Assembly (NCBI GenBank): GCA_003427395.1
Contig: BFEA01000464.1
Span: forward strand, 590,759-614,598
DNA length: 23,840 nt
Origin: Chara braunii
Taxonomy: Eukaryota; Streptophyta; Charophyceae; Charales; Characeae
Reading direction: 5' to 3'
Made by a program: the position numbers and the translations under genes. Positions 10,047-18,853 of the stretch are shown one piece after another. The notes below the pieces were generated by a model, which was given only the letters and a program-made list of their open reading frames with translations, did no database searches and was not told the DNA's origin. Each line of letters starts with the position of its first letter. Position 1 is the stretch's first letter.

Positions 10047-11397
10047 TTGATTCTCATTACCTATGGTCCTACGGACATTCTCCCTTATCCATCCACGTCA
10101 GTGGGATATGAACAACTCTGGGCCTTGTTCAAGCTTGTTGCAGCCTACAGGTTGGATGAAAGGACACAATTGGGACTCTTGGGTGCCACTGGATCACTGC
10201 ATGAAAGCAGTTGGGTGTGAATTTGGTCTTCACCACGATGGGGTCTTCCAACCAATGACACCAATCACAGAACTGGCCTTGGACCCCAATGAGTGGCTTT
10301 GGACTAGGGGCAAAGGAAAGGTCTATACCACACAACGGCCATTGGCACTGGCTAACATGAGGGTCAAAAAAACATACAGAATGCTAAGGCCCAAGACAAG
10401 ATAGAGGACCGATGGCAGCCCTATCTGAACATTGACCGGCTCCTCCTCCTCCTCGTACAATGGTTCCCGGACGTGAGACAAAGGCCAGCAAAGATCTCGA
10501 CCCTCCAATGGCAAATTGCCCATCGCTGCATCCCAACCAAAGATTAGTTGGTCGACCACACGAGGTTAGAAAAGCAGGGACGGGCAACACCATCGTGCCA
10601 GAGGTGTCTGTAAAAATATCCACAGTAAAAAAGTCAGAGACAATTGAACTGTTTTGAACATATCTTCATGCAGTGTCCCTCGTCGGTGCTGTTGTGGAGG
10701 TGGTGGGACAGAATATTTCGCCAGATGGTACTAGATCAGGAGTGGCCATGGGACTGGAGACTGCTGATAACAGGCCATTGGCCGCATTGCCCCGAAGATC
10801 CCTTGATGATAAAGAACCTGTTTCGGGCTGGCAGGCAGGCGATCTGTTTCTTTGGGTAATTGGGTGGCGAAGGTGTGTGTTGGAGCTGGAAGGGGCACAG
10901 ATAGAGGAGGGCGAAGCAGCAGAATCAGTTAAACCACCAGTACTTCCGAAAATTGCTCCGTGTTAACAGCCAGCCAAAAGTGGAAACCGCACGGTTTCCA
11001 CTTGGCTGAATCGGGGCTACCGTCCCAGGCCCATTCATCCCAAAAGTCGTGCCCGTTAACGAGGAGCAATTTTCGGAAGTATTGGTGGTTTAAGCAACTG
11101 GTCCAAGCTGAGATCCTGAATCACTGGCAGGAAGCCAAGAAAAAGGTGAATTTTCTCCACACGCCAGGATATAGACCGGATTATCCCAACTTTCTGCAAG
11201 GAATGGCTGGGAGATAGTAGGGGAGGGTGGGTGGCTGATGTAACATGGTCTGGAGATGCTCCTCAACATTTTGGTTCGAGGGAGGAAAGGGGGGAAGTGG
11301 GGGGGGGAGGTGCCTAGGGAGGTGCCCAGGGACTACAGGCTAGTCTTTCGGGATTGGATGGTGGTGGACCCCGAAGCGGATTTCCCAGACTCTTCTA
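10047..11397 (+). pseudogene. LINE copy 2 ORF2 C-terminus (zf-RVT-like), broken
   Basis: Segments in several frames align with copy 1. D-P-N-E-W-L-W (around 10282-10302) matches D-P-D-E-stop-V-W in copy 1. E-D-R-W-Q-P-Y-L-N (around 10404-10430) matches R-D-R-stop-V-K-H-L-N. C-F-E-H-I-F-M-Q-C-P through D-W-P/E-W-P-W-D-W-R (from 10647) matches the zf-RVT-like region. Frame changes occur near 10850 and others upstream, and TAA codons disrupt the zinc-finger spacer near 10610. The frame entering the TTAA element (E-S-V-K) continues as Q-L-V-Q-A-E-I-L after it. The ORF then runs through W-L-G-D-S-R-G-G-W to about 11390, parallel to the copy 1 tail. Confidence 0.8.
10929..11093. mobile_element. 157-bp inverted-repeat element flanked by TTAA duplication, nested in LINE copy 2
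   Basis: TTAA lies at 10929-10932 and again at 11090-11093. Between them, 10933-11089 starts ACCACCAGTACTTCCG and ends with the near-exact reverse complement. Including TTAA, the arms are 39 bases each (10929-10967 and 11055-11093) with three mismatches. Inside sits a perfect 12-bp hairpin (10978-11003, arms AAGTGGAAACCG/CGGTTTCCACTT, two-base loop). Collapsing the two TTAA copies restores the LINE reading frame (GTT AAG CAA CTG), which is strong evidence for a real insertion with TTAA target duplication. TTAA targeting is the hallmark of piggyBac-type transposases, so a non-autonomous piggyBac-like MITE is the leading idea; the ACCACCA termini are not a standard piggyBac end that I recognise. 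Confidence 0.88.
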
Positions 11398-11420
11398 CCC
11401 CCCCCCCCCCCCCCCCCCCC
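11398..11420. repeat. Poly(C) tract of 23 bases
   Basis: An uninterrupted C run inside the LINE copy 2 3' region, preceded by a G-rich stretch (11280-11330) with runs of up to nine G. It could form i-motif or G-quadruplex structures. It could equally be an assembly or sequencing length error. Confidence 0.95.
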
Positions 11421-11716
11421 GGCTAGCCCTAATGGAAATCAAGCAAGGGGTCGCCTAGATGGACAGAGGCTCAAGACAAAGAGGTCTAGAACATGGCTCT
11501 CAGCATGGGAATATGGTTCTCAGCAAAAGATTTTGCAAGATAAATCCAAGATAAATCCAAAAGGTAGTCAAGGTTGGCCCAGAGGTTGTCTCAGATGTTG
11601 GCTCAGAGAGAGGGACCATGGAGGGTTAGGAAAGATCCACCGGTGCCAGTGGCTCTCTCCGTCACCCTGCCAGGGTAGGGGATAGGATTGGACTAGGGTG
11701 AAGGCTACCATGGGAC

Positions 11717-11826
11717 GCTGGACCCGGTTTCCAGCAGGTGAGGTAGGGAATAGGACGGGACTAGGGTGAAGGCCAATGGGACGCTACAAAAGATGTAAGT
11801 ATGAGACACTGGACCCGGTTTCCAGC
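11717..11826 (+). other. Duplicated LINE 3' UTR stem-loops, copy 2
   Basis: GCTGGACCCGGTTTCCAGC at 11717-11735 forms six pairs around the loop CCCGGTT. A second copy at 11808-11826 reads ACTGGACCCGGTTTCCAGC, so five pairs remain. The downstream motif GATGCTCCCCATCAATAG resembles GCAGCTCCCCACCAATAG after the copy 1 hairpin. The second hairpin ends 38 bases before the A tail at 11865. Confidence 0.8.
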
Positions 11827-11888
11827 AGGTGATGCTCCCCATCAATAGATGAAACACTTGTGTGAAAAAAAAAATAAAAAAAATAAAA

Positions 11889-12606
11889 TGATTTAGCCAT
11901 CTGCCAATTATAAGGTTAATTAATTTTGAAATGGATAGAGTTGGTGATCCTCACCTGCAAGATCAGCAAGGTAATGTGGAGGAAGCACACTACATGATTA
12001 CCATCATCTCATTCAAGCTCAAGTTGTGACCTCCGACTTCTTTGCCAACTCTCTGAGCATATGAATAACACAGAGATCAGACAGTCTTTGGCTGAGATGG
12101 CTGGAAGAGGTTAACATGTGGCAGAATGATGGGATCATAGAAGAGAACTTGAAGTAAGGGAACTAAGGATCTTGTGATGATCCACAGCCCGTACCTTGCA
12201 CAGGTTTGCAGAGATGTGTACCCCTGGTACAAAAACCCTGTTTGGGGGTGACCGGCTGATCATGGAGTGAAATTTGAAAAATGTCCCTGTAAGCTTAGAA
12301 AATTAGTCTGCCGCATGGTTGGGAAAGAGCCGGGCAAAGAAGCAAACAGTGAGTGATCTTTCCTTTTTCCCTTTTCCCTTTTTTCTCTGTGCGCAAGGCA
12401 GTCACGCAGGTGCACAGAAGCAGTACATGATGAGACTTAGAGTTTGTATGCACGCAAGCTCACCCCCCGCCTGGCAGTGCCTGCTTTGTGCTAAGTTGCT
12501 AACTTCTTTCTTCCCTTCTGCTTCTCCTTCTCGCGGACTCTTAGTCTTGCCCACCCCTTGATATCTTCGTGGATGATTGGTCACATTTGGGTCGGTCGGA
12601 TGGAGC
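11889..12606. other. No gene seen
   Basis: Mixed-composition sequence without a convincing coding frame. It contains a pyrimidine-rich patch near 12358-12385. Nothing recognisable. Confidence 0.6.
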
Positions 12607-12706
12607 TGTGAGGGCAGTGATACGGCACACATTTCGGCTGATTGTGAGGGCAGGGATACCGCACACAATTCCGACCGAGCGGTGAGGGCAGTGATACATG
12701 TACACA
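12607..12706. repeat. Minisatellite, about 36-bp unit, 2.7 copies
   Basis: Units start at 12607, 12643 and 12681 and share GTGAGGGCAGTGATAC with a variable second half. Because 36 is a multiple of three, the array produces a repetitive minus-strand frame that should not be taken as a gene. Confidence 0.85.
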
Positions 12707-12734
12707 GTTTGACAAAAAACGAGGTTATCAGCTC

Positions 12735-12955
12735 CGCGCCTCTGTCATCAACTACACCCTCTCGATCTGGGACATTGTCTGTCGCTCTAGTGCAGCTATC
12801 CCCCTTGTTACTGTTGTTTCCAGGGGCACAGTATCCCTCATAGACACAAGTGTCGTTCCGGTCTCTGTCATCAGGGGAACCACCCTGCCTCCGTCATCAA
12901 GTAGACGCTCCCAATCTCTGTAATTAGCTGTCCCCCTGGCGCAGCTATTGCATTG
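12735..12955. repeat. Diverged direct duplication
   Basis: A segment starting CTCTGTCATCAACTACACCC (about 12740) and ending GTGCAGCTAT recurs as CTCCGTCATCAAGTAGACGC (about 12889) ending GCGCAGCTAT, roughly 149 bases later. Similarity is partial. Downstream, 12956-13264 has weak coding-like character in one frame but matches nothing I know. Confidence 0.5.
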
Positions 12956-13264
12956 ATCCCTATCATCATTTCAACCATACCTGGGGATGGGGAGCAGGAT
13001 ATTCTTCACCTATACTCTGAGACTGAGTCTCCCGTTTTCTCTGAGCCGACCCAGCCTACGATCCCCGTTCTCTCACTACCAGCTGAGGTCAATCCCGCTA
13101 AGTAACCCCTCCGCCAAAGCACCGGAACACTCTGCCTTGTCTCCGTTTCCTCAGCTGGTTGCTTCCTCCCACACCACTCCCACTCTATTATCTGGCAGCA
13201 CTGCATGTTCTTCCAACTGCTTGTTCCTCACCTCCTCACTTCTTCTCTGAACTTTAGTTTATCT

Positions 13265-13575
13265 GGCTTAAAAGGTGTGGGACACTGTTAACCACTTGTG
13301 GAGATGACTATTTTGGCCAGCCCTGAAAATCCTGAAAATTTGAAAAGAGCAAATTTTTAATTTTGTGTGAAAACACAATTTTGCCTTCAAGTTGGGGTTT
13401 TAGGCCCCTTTGATCCATTTTCTCACCTTGTTTTTTTTTTATGCTGGTTTAATATTTGGTTCCACTCTACGGTCTGGTGACAATTCAGGCTTAAAAGGTG
13501 TGGGAGGTTTGTTATAATGACCCTGAAACCCCCTGAAAAGTTAGGGCTCTGTTAACCGCTTCTCTACTTTGCATG
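13265..13575. repeat. Short dispersed direct repeats, 223 bases apart
   Basis: GGCTTAAAAGGTGTGGGA occurs exactly at 13265-13282 and 13488-13505. Each copy is associated with a CCTGAAA-rich stretch and a GTTAACC(A/G)CTT motif (about 13287 and 13553). This could be an old duplication or short terminal repeats of a decayed element. 13576-14402 shows nothing further. Confidence 0.55.
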
Positions 13576-14401
13576 CTCCTCGCAGTCCTCACCAGTTAAA
13601 AAACTTTCTGTTGGAGTACCCCTGCCTGTTCCCCCTACCGAATCCATTGGAGAATCAATCGACAAATCCCATAGGCACCACCATCAGAAGACTCTAGCCA
13701 TTTGGCGGTTGCTTGTCTCCAGTATGTCGTAGCTGGCTTATACACTGGTGGCCCTGGTGGGTATGGCAAGTAAACAGCCGCCTGGACCAAATGCGCTTGG
13801 AGTGGCTGCTTTGCCCTATAGCCTTCTACAATGTTGCTGTTAAATTTTTAATTCTTAATTCACGTAGTATCTGCTACAGCCCCACCATGTGAATGTGAAG
13901 CAACTGTTCGGCAAAAACAGCATAAGGCGTGAGAATAGTGAAGGGAGACACACCGATCAAATCACACTATTACGCAGCCACAAGAATTGAGCCTTCGAAC
14001 CAAACCATGGTGAACAGATTCCGAAGATGAAAAATGAGAACAATTAGAAAACCAAACAGTTACTGTCCACGCCAGTGATTACTCGCCACCACATAACATG
14101 CGGCCTTTCTTCTAGTACGCATTTCAACTACGCCACACGTAGCCTCATCAGGAGGTTTCTCACCAAGTTGAACTCAATCCAGAAGCTAAATGCATTAGGC
14201 CATCTAGCACCACCACCTACCTTTCTCTCTTCCTCTTCGAATCCCCCGCTTCCCTCTCCCTTACATTTAATCCACCATACTGCATAAGCTTTGCGCTTCT
14301 GCATGATTGCACTGAACATCCATAGTGACTGAGCTCTCTTTTGACTCTCTTGTCCACTGTCCTTGTCTGTTCTGAATCATTGGTCTTCTGCTGCTTGAGC
14401 T

Positions 14402-14606
14402 CTTAAACCACCAGGACATTTCCCAGCCATTTTTCCAACGTTGCAGCTTGCATGCCACCGCACTTTCGGGGCTCGGCCTCCGGGGCAAAACGGCTGCCTG
14501 CGCCAGTGAAAAGGAGTCCCCAGAGGCTTCAATTTTTCTTTGGCGAACAGGGCGTTTCCAGCCCTGGAGAAAACTGCCTCAACAGTACGCAGTCTGGTGG
14601 TTTAAG
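14402..14606. mobile_element. Second TTAA-bounded element with 13-bp perfect inverted ends
   Basis: CTTAAACCACCAG at 14402-14414 is the exact reverse complement of CTGGTGGTTTAAG at 14594-14606. If TTAA (14403-14406 and 14602-14605) is a target duplication, the element is 14407-14601, 195 bp, with the same ACCACCAG terminus as the nested element at 10933-11089. Internal sequence is different and GC-rich, without coding capacity. The shared ends place both in one non-autonomous family. No interrupted reading frame is available here to prove the insertion. Confidence 0.7.
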
Positions 14607-15414
14607 CAAGTGTTTCATGCCATTGGTCCTTTCCTCCACTCATATGGCATTGCTTCACTCGCAATACCATGATCATAGACGATAGTCTGCTCGCCAGCCT
14701 TCTGGTCTACTGCAGTCCAGGTCTTCCCACTGCTTCGAACTGCAATAATGTTATCATCGTTCAAATTGACCCCCTCATGAAATATAGAGATCACATTTCA
14801 ACTCGATGACATCTAGCACATCTTCTAAACTCAGTCTGATGAAAAAATGACGGCGAAGAGGAAGGAAGATACTAGAAGACATGCTAGAAGAGTTGCTAGA
14901 AGAAAAACCAACGACGACTAAGAGGAAAGGAGCTCCTCATAGCTGCCGGGTCTTCTTTCTTTTTGTTTTCTATGCTCGGCGTGGAGTTTTACCTCAGGTC
15001 TGTATTTCCAGAGTTCAGGGATGTACCAAGTACTAGTACTTTAATACCAACTGACCTAGTCCAGCTGGTCTTCAAGTTATAGCCGATTCTGTAAAGCTTG
15101 CACTGGCCTTGGGAACCATAGGTCTGGCAGTGTGCCATGGGCTTGTCCCATGTGCTTGTCCCATGTGCTTTCCCCCCCCTTTCTTTAGAACAAGGCTCAA
15201 ATATATGATCCGTGGGGCCCGGGAGCAGCACATGCTGGGAACCAGGCCCAGTGTCCCATATGAAATTTATGCAGAAAACTTGAGGTACTGTGGCCATTAC
15301 CCGGCTTCGGCTGGGAAACACAAATCATGAATGTGACTACTAGAATACTTTGGAGATGACTACACCCATTCTAGGATAATACCAGGAGTACTTCACTAAG
15401 CCTGTCCAGGAACC
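14607..15414. other. No gene seen
   Basis: Contains only local oddities: a 12-base tandem motif around CTAGAAGA (14869-14906) and a 13-base duplication of CTTGTCCCATGTG near 15140-15166. Open frames here lack recognisable domains. Confidence 0.55.
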
Positions 15415-15567
15415 TAAAGACCGAAACCGAACTACCCCAATGCCCCCCCTCCGCCCGCATGTACTCAGCCCAGAACTGTACCAGGCCTCACGCTTCCCTC
15501 TGCTAGGTTACAGGGTAGCACTACCCACCCCAGCTCTGGCCAGCATCATCCTGCTGGAAGCTCATGG

Positions 15568-15747
15568 ATGGCCACTGTAATGCCTTACATGATGCTGGCA
15601 TGTGCTTTGCTTTCAGCTATCTTTATCGTCCTTTCTGCTCTGTTGTCAGTTTTGGCTTATTGCAGTTGGTACATGCATAAACTGTGGAAACAATACCTGA
15701 GCACGAATCCACATGAATCAGATGAAGGAAATGCCCTGAGTGGGTAG
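15568..15747 (+). CDS. Possible small single-pass membrane protein (59 aa)
   Basis: An ATG at 15568 opens a 59-codon frame ending at TAG 15745-15747. Residues about 3-34 are almost wholly hydrophobic (M-L-A-C-A-L-L-S-A-I-F-I-V-L-S-A-L-L-S-V-L), long enough to span a membrane. A basic/aromatic stretch (Y-M-H-K-L-W-K-Q-Y) and an acidic tail follow. The frame is open upstream to about 15418, with a proline-rich stretch, so the ATG choice is uncertain and it could be a terminal exon. The stop lies inside the A-box of the adjacent SINE, so the original C-terminus may have been different. No homologue is known to me, and chance cannot be excluded. Confidence 0.25.
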   Translation: MATVMPYMMLACALLSAIFIVLSALLSVLAYCSWYMHKLWKQYLSTNPHESDEGNALSG

Positions 15748-15815
15748 AGCACTGGTGTCGAATGTGCACTGTGGTCTTAATAGGTCGCGGGTTCGAGTCT
15801 TCGGACCTGCACCTT
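15728..15815 (+). mobile_element. tRNA-derived SINE, copy A
   Basis: CTGAGTGGGTAGAGCAC (about 15736-15752) resembles a pol III A-box, and GGTTCGAGTCT at 15790-15800 fits the B-box consensus, about 53 bases downstream. The copy at 21267-21355 shares the A-box (15 of 17 positions), a core AATGTGCA(C/T)TGTGGT and the B-box region. A stem AGGTC (15782-15786)/GACCT (15804-15808) encloses the B-box. The D-stem is imperfect and no acceptor stem closes, so this is not a functional tRNA. The 3' end of the element is uncertain. Confidence 0.65.
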
Positions 15816-16093
15816 GGCGTATTCAGCTAGCTAGCATCAACCAACGCAGGCTAGTGTGTACACCGGGCACGCAAGAGGTCCGATGCTCGAAAAATGACTG
15901 TGAGCAGGGGTTTTAAGATACAGCTCCAAGCTGCAGGATCCAGCCATTGTGGCAGCCGCATCGGAGGCTGCCCCCCTTCGCGTGCCACACAGCATTGCTC
16001 CGTGTGGGTTGTCGGGGAGTGTCACTTGCACCCACTCTTTGGTTGTGCGTGGTCATGGGGGCAAGGGAAGGGGTTGGCTCATTAGGGAGAGTT

Positions 16094-16203
16094 AGGGGAG
16101 GGGATGCCAGGGTTCCCCGTTCTCCTTTGGGGAGGGGATGCCAGGGTTCCCCGTTCTCCTTTGGGGAGGGGATGCCTACGACAGTCTCCTTTGGCGGGGC
16201 ATC
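16094..16203. repeat. Minisatellite, 34-bp unit
   Basis: GAGGGGATGCCAGGGTTCCC and the following TCTCCTTTGG part repeat with an exact 34-base period (ATGCC at 16104, 16138 and 16172). A diverged partial unit follows to about 16203. 15816-16093 shows nothing else recognisable. Confidence 0.9.
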
Positions 16204-16496
16204 GGTGGCAGGTGGCAGGGTGCGATGACGCCTTCCCGCAGGACGCCTTGGAGAACCTCCAGAACCTGACTTCGAGTACGGCGCATCCTGTTGATGGAGA
16301 CCGAGTAGCATCGATCTGGGTCGATACCTTCCTGTGTGTGTGGTTGAGGCTGTGGGCTCTGTCCTTGAGAGTGTTCCCTGTGCTTGGGTGGGTTTACTTT
16401 GCTGACAAAAGGCTGAACTCGGTGGGTCCAGCCTCCTGGCAGACATCCTCTCCTCGCACTGTCCCTGACACTCCTCACAACCTTTTATATAAGAGA

Positions 16497-16642
16497 AGTG
16501 CCCTGTTACCTTGGGCAGGTCAGTTTCACAATGATATCTCAATTCCTCAAGGCCTTTGCCCTTCCTTTTTGAAATAACTGCGCGGGTGACTGCTGCGCAG
16601 TTCCGAATAATTCGCAGGAAGGAAAAACAGTAACAGGGCACT
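16497..16642. mobile_element. 146-bp inverted-repeat (foldback/MITE-like) element
   Basis: AGTGCCCTGTTAC (16497-16509) is the perfect reverse complement of GTAACAGGGCACT (16630-16642). Inside, AACTGCGC (16576-16583) pairs with GCGCAGTT (16595-16602), and CTTCCT/AGGAAG pairs outside that, so nested inverted repeats span much of the element. No coding capacity and no obvious target duplication. 16204-16496 is otherwise featureless. Confidence 0.6.
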
Positions 16643-16742
16643 GCGGTTCTGTCTGGGCCGAGGAAGGGCAGTTTTTTATTTAAAAGGCCCAGTGCCCAAG
16701 GCTGATATTACCAATAAGAGGAATGAGGCCGGGGTCCTGGCA

Positions 16743-17232
16743 GTTAGAAACTGCAAAAACAGATTCTGAACTGTTACAGCCTTGTGCACTTCTAGCCAAG
16801 TTTGGAAGTTCGGAACTGGCAAAAATCAGGCGGCCACTCGTGTATTTTTTGTTTTGTTTTTCCCGCGCCAGTGGATTTTTATTTTTTTTTCATTCCTGCT
16901 TATGGCACGGCCGAGCTGTCTAGGCCACACCCGTGGCTGAGCCATTGCCGAGATGTCTTGGCAACGCCCATGGCTGGGCCACAGCCGAGATGTCGAGGCC
17001 ACGCCCGTGGCTGGGCCACGGCCGAGATGTCTAGGCTACGCACGTGGCTGGACCATGGCAAAAAGGGGTCTGGCCACACCCCTGGGGAAACGAGTCAAAA
17101 ACAGGAAGGCCTGCTACCGGTAACTGCTCCCAGGCCAGGCCACAACCACTACTGACACCTCCCATTTTTGCCAATTGTTGAACCGGTAGGCCGGCAAACC
17201 CATGATTTACTGTTTTTCTTGCAGTTTCTAAC
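16743..17232. mobile_element. Inverted-repeat element with an internal 37-bp minisatellite
   Basis: GTTAGAAACTGCA (16743-16755) is the exact reverse complement of TGCAGTTTCTAAC (17220-17232). A second collinear block, TGGCAAAAAT (16817-16826), matches ATTTTTGCCA (17164-17173). The space between them is largely taken by tandem repeats. Diverged long inverted ends plus internal tandem repeats are the layout of foldback-type elements. Boundaries may extend slightly outward. Confidence 0.55.
16910..17057. repeat. Minisatellite, four 37-bp units
   Basis: Units begin at 16910, 16947, 16984 and 17021, each starting GCCGAG(A/C)TGTC and ending near GTGGCTGGGCCA with scattered substitutions. A degenerate remnant follows to about 17090. 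The period is not a multiple of three, so a protein role is unlikely. Confidence 0.95.
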
Positions 17233-17799
17233 TCAGTCTGGTCTTCGCCCAAGCTTGCAGTGGGCTGTTATTTCTGTGAATTCTGGACTGTGCAGCGGTC
17301 ACAGGCGCAGTTGTCTCTTTTTTTTTCCGAAAAAGAGGCTTCAGTATCATCCAAGTAGTTAATCACCTTTGTGCACTTTGCTTTGAACTGCTTTCAAAGT
17401 GCACAGAGTGCTCTATTTATACTCCTGTCGCTATTGTGCTCTATCATGTAACTTACCATCAACCCATGTTGCTCCTTTTCGCAGTTGCAGCCATGATTCC
17501 CAAAGTTTGCAACATCATCATGTTTCTTGCTACTTCTTCTGGCAATTCTGAGTTATGGAAGGAGTGCATGCCACCGTTTATTTTCCCCCTTTTTGAAAAG
17601 GGCAACGACCGGCGTGAGATGTGATCATTTAACTGACCTCCCCGGGTAATTCAGAATTATTTTATTCTGGTCATCTGATATCATAATGATGTCAGGAGCC
17701 GAACGTGGGTCTGTACTTCAGCAGTTCACAAGTGTACCAACATGCCACAGTGACTCCTTTTTCTCAGCACAATGTTTCAGTGTTCCTTTCGTTTGTGCA

Positions 17800-17802
<3 letters not shown>
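17233..17802. other. No gene seen
   Basis: Mixed sequence with short open frames lacking recognisable domains. Nothing supportable. Confidence 0.5.

Positions 17803-17854
<52 letters not shown>
17803..17854. repeat. (GT)26 microsatellite
   Basis: A perfect GT array. All long frames overlapping it (poly Cys-Val or Thr-His) are translation artefacts. 17855-18183 holds no recognisable gene. Confidence 0.98.
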
Positions 17855-17856
<2 letters not shown>

Positions 17857-18183
17857 ATGTTTTTCTTGCTCCTGGGCACTGCCCGGTAGTTATGGGTGTA
17901 GTGATGTACCACCTACCAGTAACAGCTGCCGGTAACAGCTGCCAGTTCCGCCTGCAAGACTTCTGTGCAATGAAGTATGGAAGGTTCTCCCAAAACAGAA
18001 AAATAGAAGGAAAAAAAATTGAAATGATTTGGTCTGTGATCTGAACTACGTCAAGTTGTGTAGACAACAGGGCTTCCCTGTAAGTTGGTTACAAACGGCA
18101 CTATCAAGCCATGTGATAGACAGACAGCTGCTGAGAGACCTTCCAGGAACATCAGCGCATCACTGCCACCAAATATAATGACT

Positions 18184-18290
18184 ACCATCTTCCCCCGAAC
18201 ACAACGCACCCGAATTTTCGCTGAATGGGACCGTAAAGCTAGCCTGTATACATGCATAATCAGGGTGCGTTGTGTTCGGGGGAAGACGGT
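18184..18290. mobile_element. 107-bp MITE-like element with 28-bp inverted ends
   Basis: The 28-base left arm (18184-18211, beginning ACCATCTTCCCCCGAACACA) is matched by the reverse complement of 18263-18290 with one difference (ACCATC versus ACCGTC). The 51-base centre has no coding capacity. High arm identity suggests a recent origin or selection as a hairpin. No target duplication is evident. Confidence 0.7.
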
Positions 18291-18684
18291 AGGGAAACAC
18301 TAAAAGGGTCAGGGCTATGATGTCGGAAAGGTCAGGACACTATAACAGTCGAGCAAATCAGATCTGTTTTTTCCTTTTCTGTTCTTGTTGTTGAAAAACA
18401 GAGTCTGCCTGACAGGGACCCAGTTAGATTTGTTCGGAAGGGTATCAGAAAATCTTTGGTTTGATTGACAAATTTAGGGTCCTCTGTACTGGTCTGACTG
18501 ATTCAGGGCCAGAGATTAGGTGGAGCCACTGGGGGCCACCATTGGTACCTTTCGCTTCCAAAGCCTTTACCTTCCTGTCCGTTTTCCAAACACAAGTTCC
18601 AGTCTATGCTGAGAGCCAGTTCCAGCGTCCCTTCTGGAGCGATTAGAAATGATAAAAAGACAATAATGGGCAAGAGCAACGGAA
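18291..18684. other. No gene seen; may include LINE copy 3 upstream sequence
   Basis: No motif of ORF2 could be recognised here, so the truncation point of the third LINE copy is not visible. Confidence 0.4.
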
Positions 18685-18853
18685 GCTGGACCCGGTTTCC
18701 AGCACTGGTGGCTTCTCAGCCTATCTTAGCGTCTCATTTTTCTATACATTGTCCTATGCTTTTTCATAAGGGAAGCTGAGCCCCGTTCTCAGCACGTGTT
18801 GCTCCCAAGAATGGCTCGGAGCTTGTTCTTCCAAAAAAAAAAAAAAAAAAAAA
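18685..18853 (+). mobile_element. LINE copy 3, 3' end with two stem-loops and poly(A)
   Basis: The stem-loop at 18685-18703 is GCTGGACCCGGTTTCCAGC, identical to that in copy 2. A second at 18775-18793 reads GCTGAGCCCCGTTCTCAGC: both sides of the stem have changed together (GGA/TCC to GAG/CTC) and pairing is kept. The two hairpins are 90 bases apart, as in copy 2 (91). A GCTCCC motif follows, and a 21-base A tail starts 40 bases after the last hairpin (18833-18853). The copy is heavily 5'-truncated. Confidence 0.8.

Larger units (their letters stand above)
10047..11888 (+). mobile_element. LINE copy 2, 5'-truncated
   Basis: This is a second, diverged member of the same LINE family as copy 1, keeping only the ORF2 C-terminus, the 3' UTR and an A-rich tail (11865-11888). 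The 5' end lies near 10047, where similarity to copy 1 becomes visible; 5' truncation is usual for LINE insertions. It is interrupted by the TTAA element (10933-11089). The 3' UTR carries two copies of the conserved stem-loop 91 bases apart, within an imperfect duplication (about 11675-11740 and 11741-11830). A 23-base C run lies at 11398-11420. Confidence 0.8.

Noticed and set aside
12402-12668. Minus-strand frame with a repeated M-C-A-V-S-L-P-S-Q motif
   Set aside because: The repetition is the translation of the 36-bp minisatellite, whose period is a multiple of three. No domain.
15913-16641. Longest open frame of the window (242 codons, minus strand)
   Set aside because: It runs through the 34-bp minisatellite and the 146-bp inverted-repeat element, has no recognisable domain, and its first residues come from the element's terminal repeat. 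Most likely chance.
16910-17057. CRISPR-like array of 37-base direct repeats
   Set aside because: Units are directly adjacent without unique spacers, vary internally, and the context is eukaryotic. It is a minisatellite.
17686-18067. Several open frames with Cys-Val or Thr-His runs
   Set aside because: They are translations of the (GT)n microsatellite.
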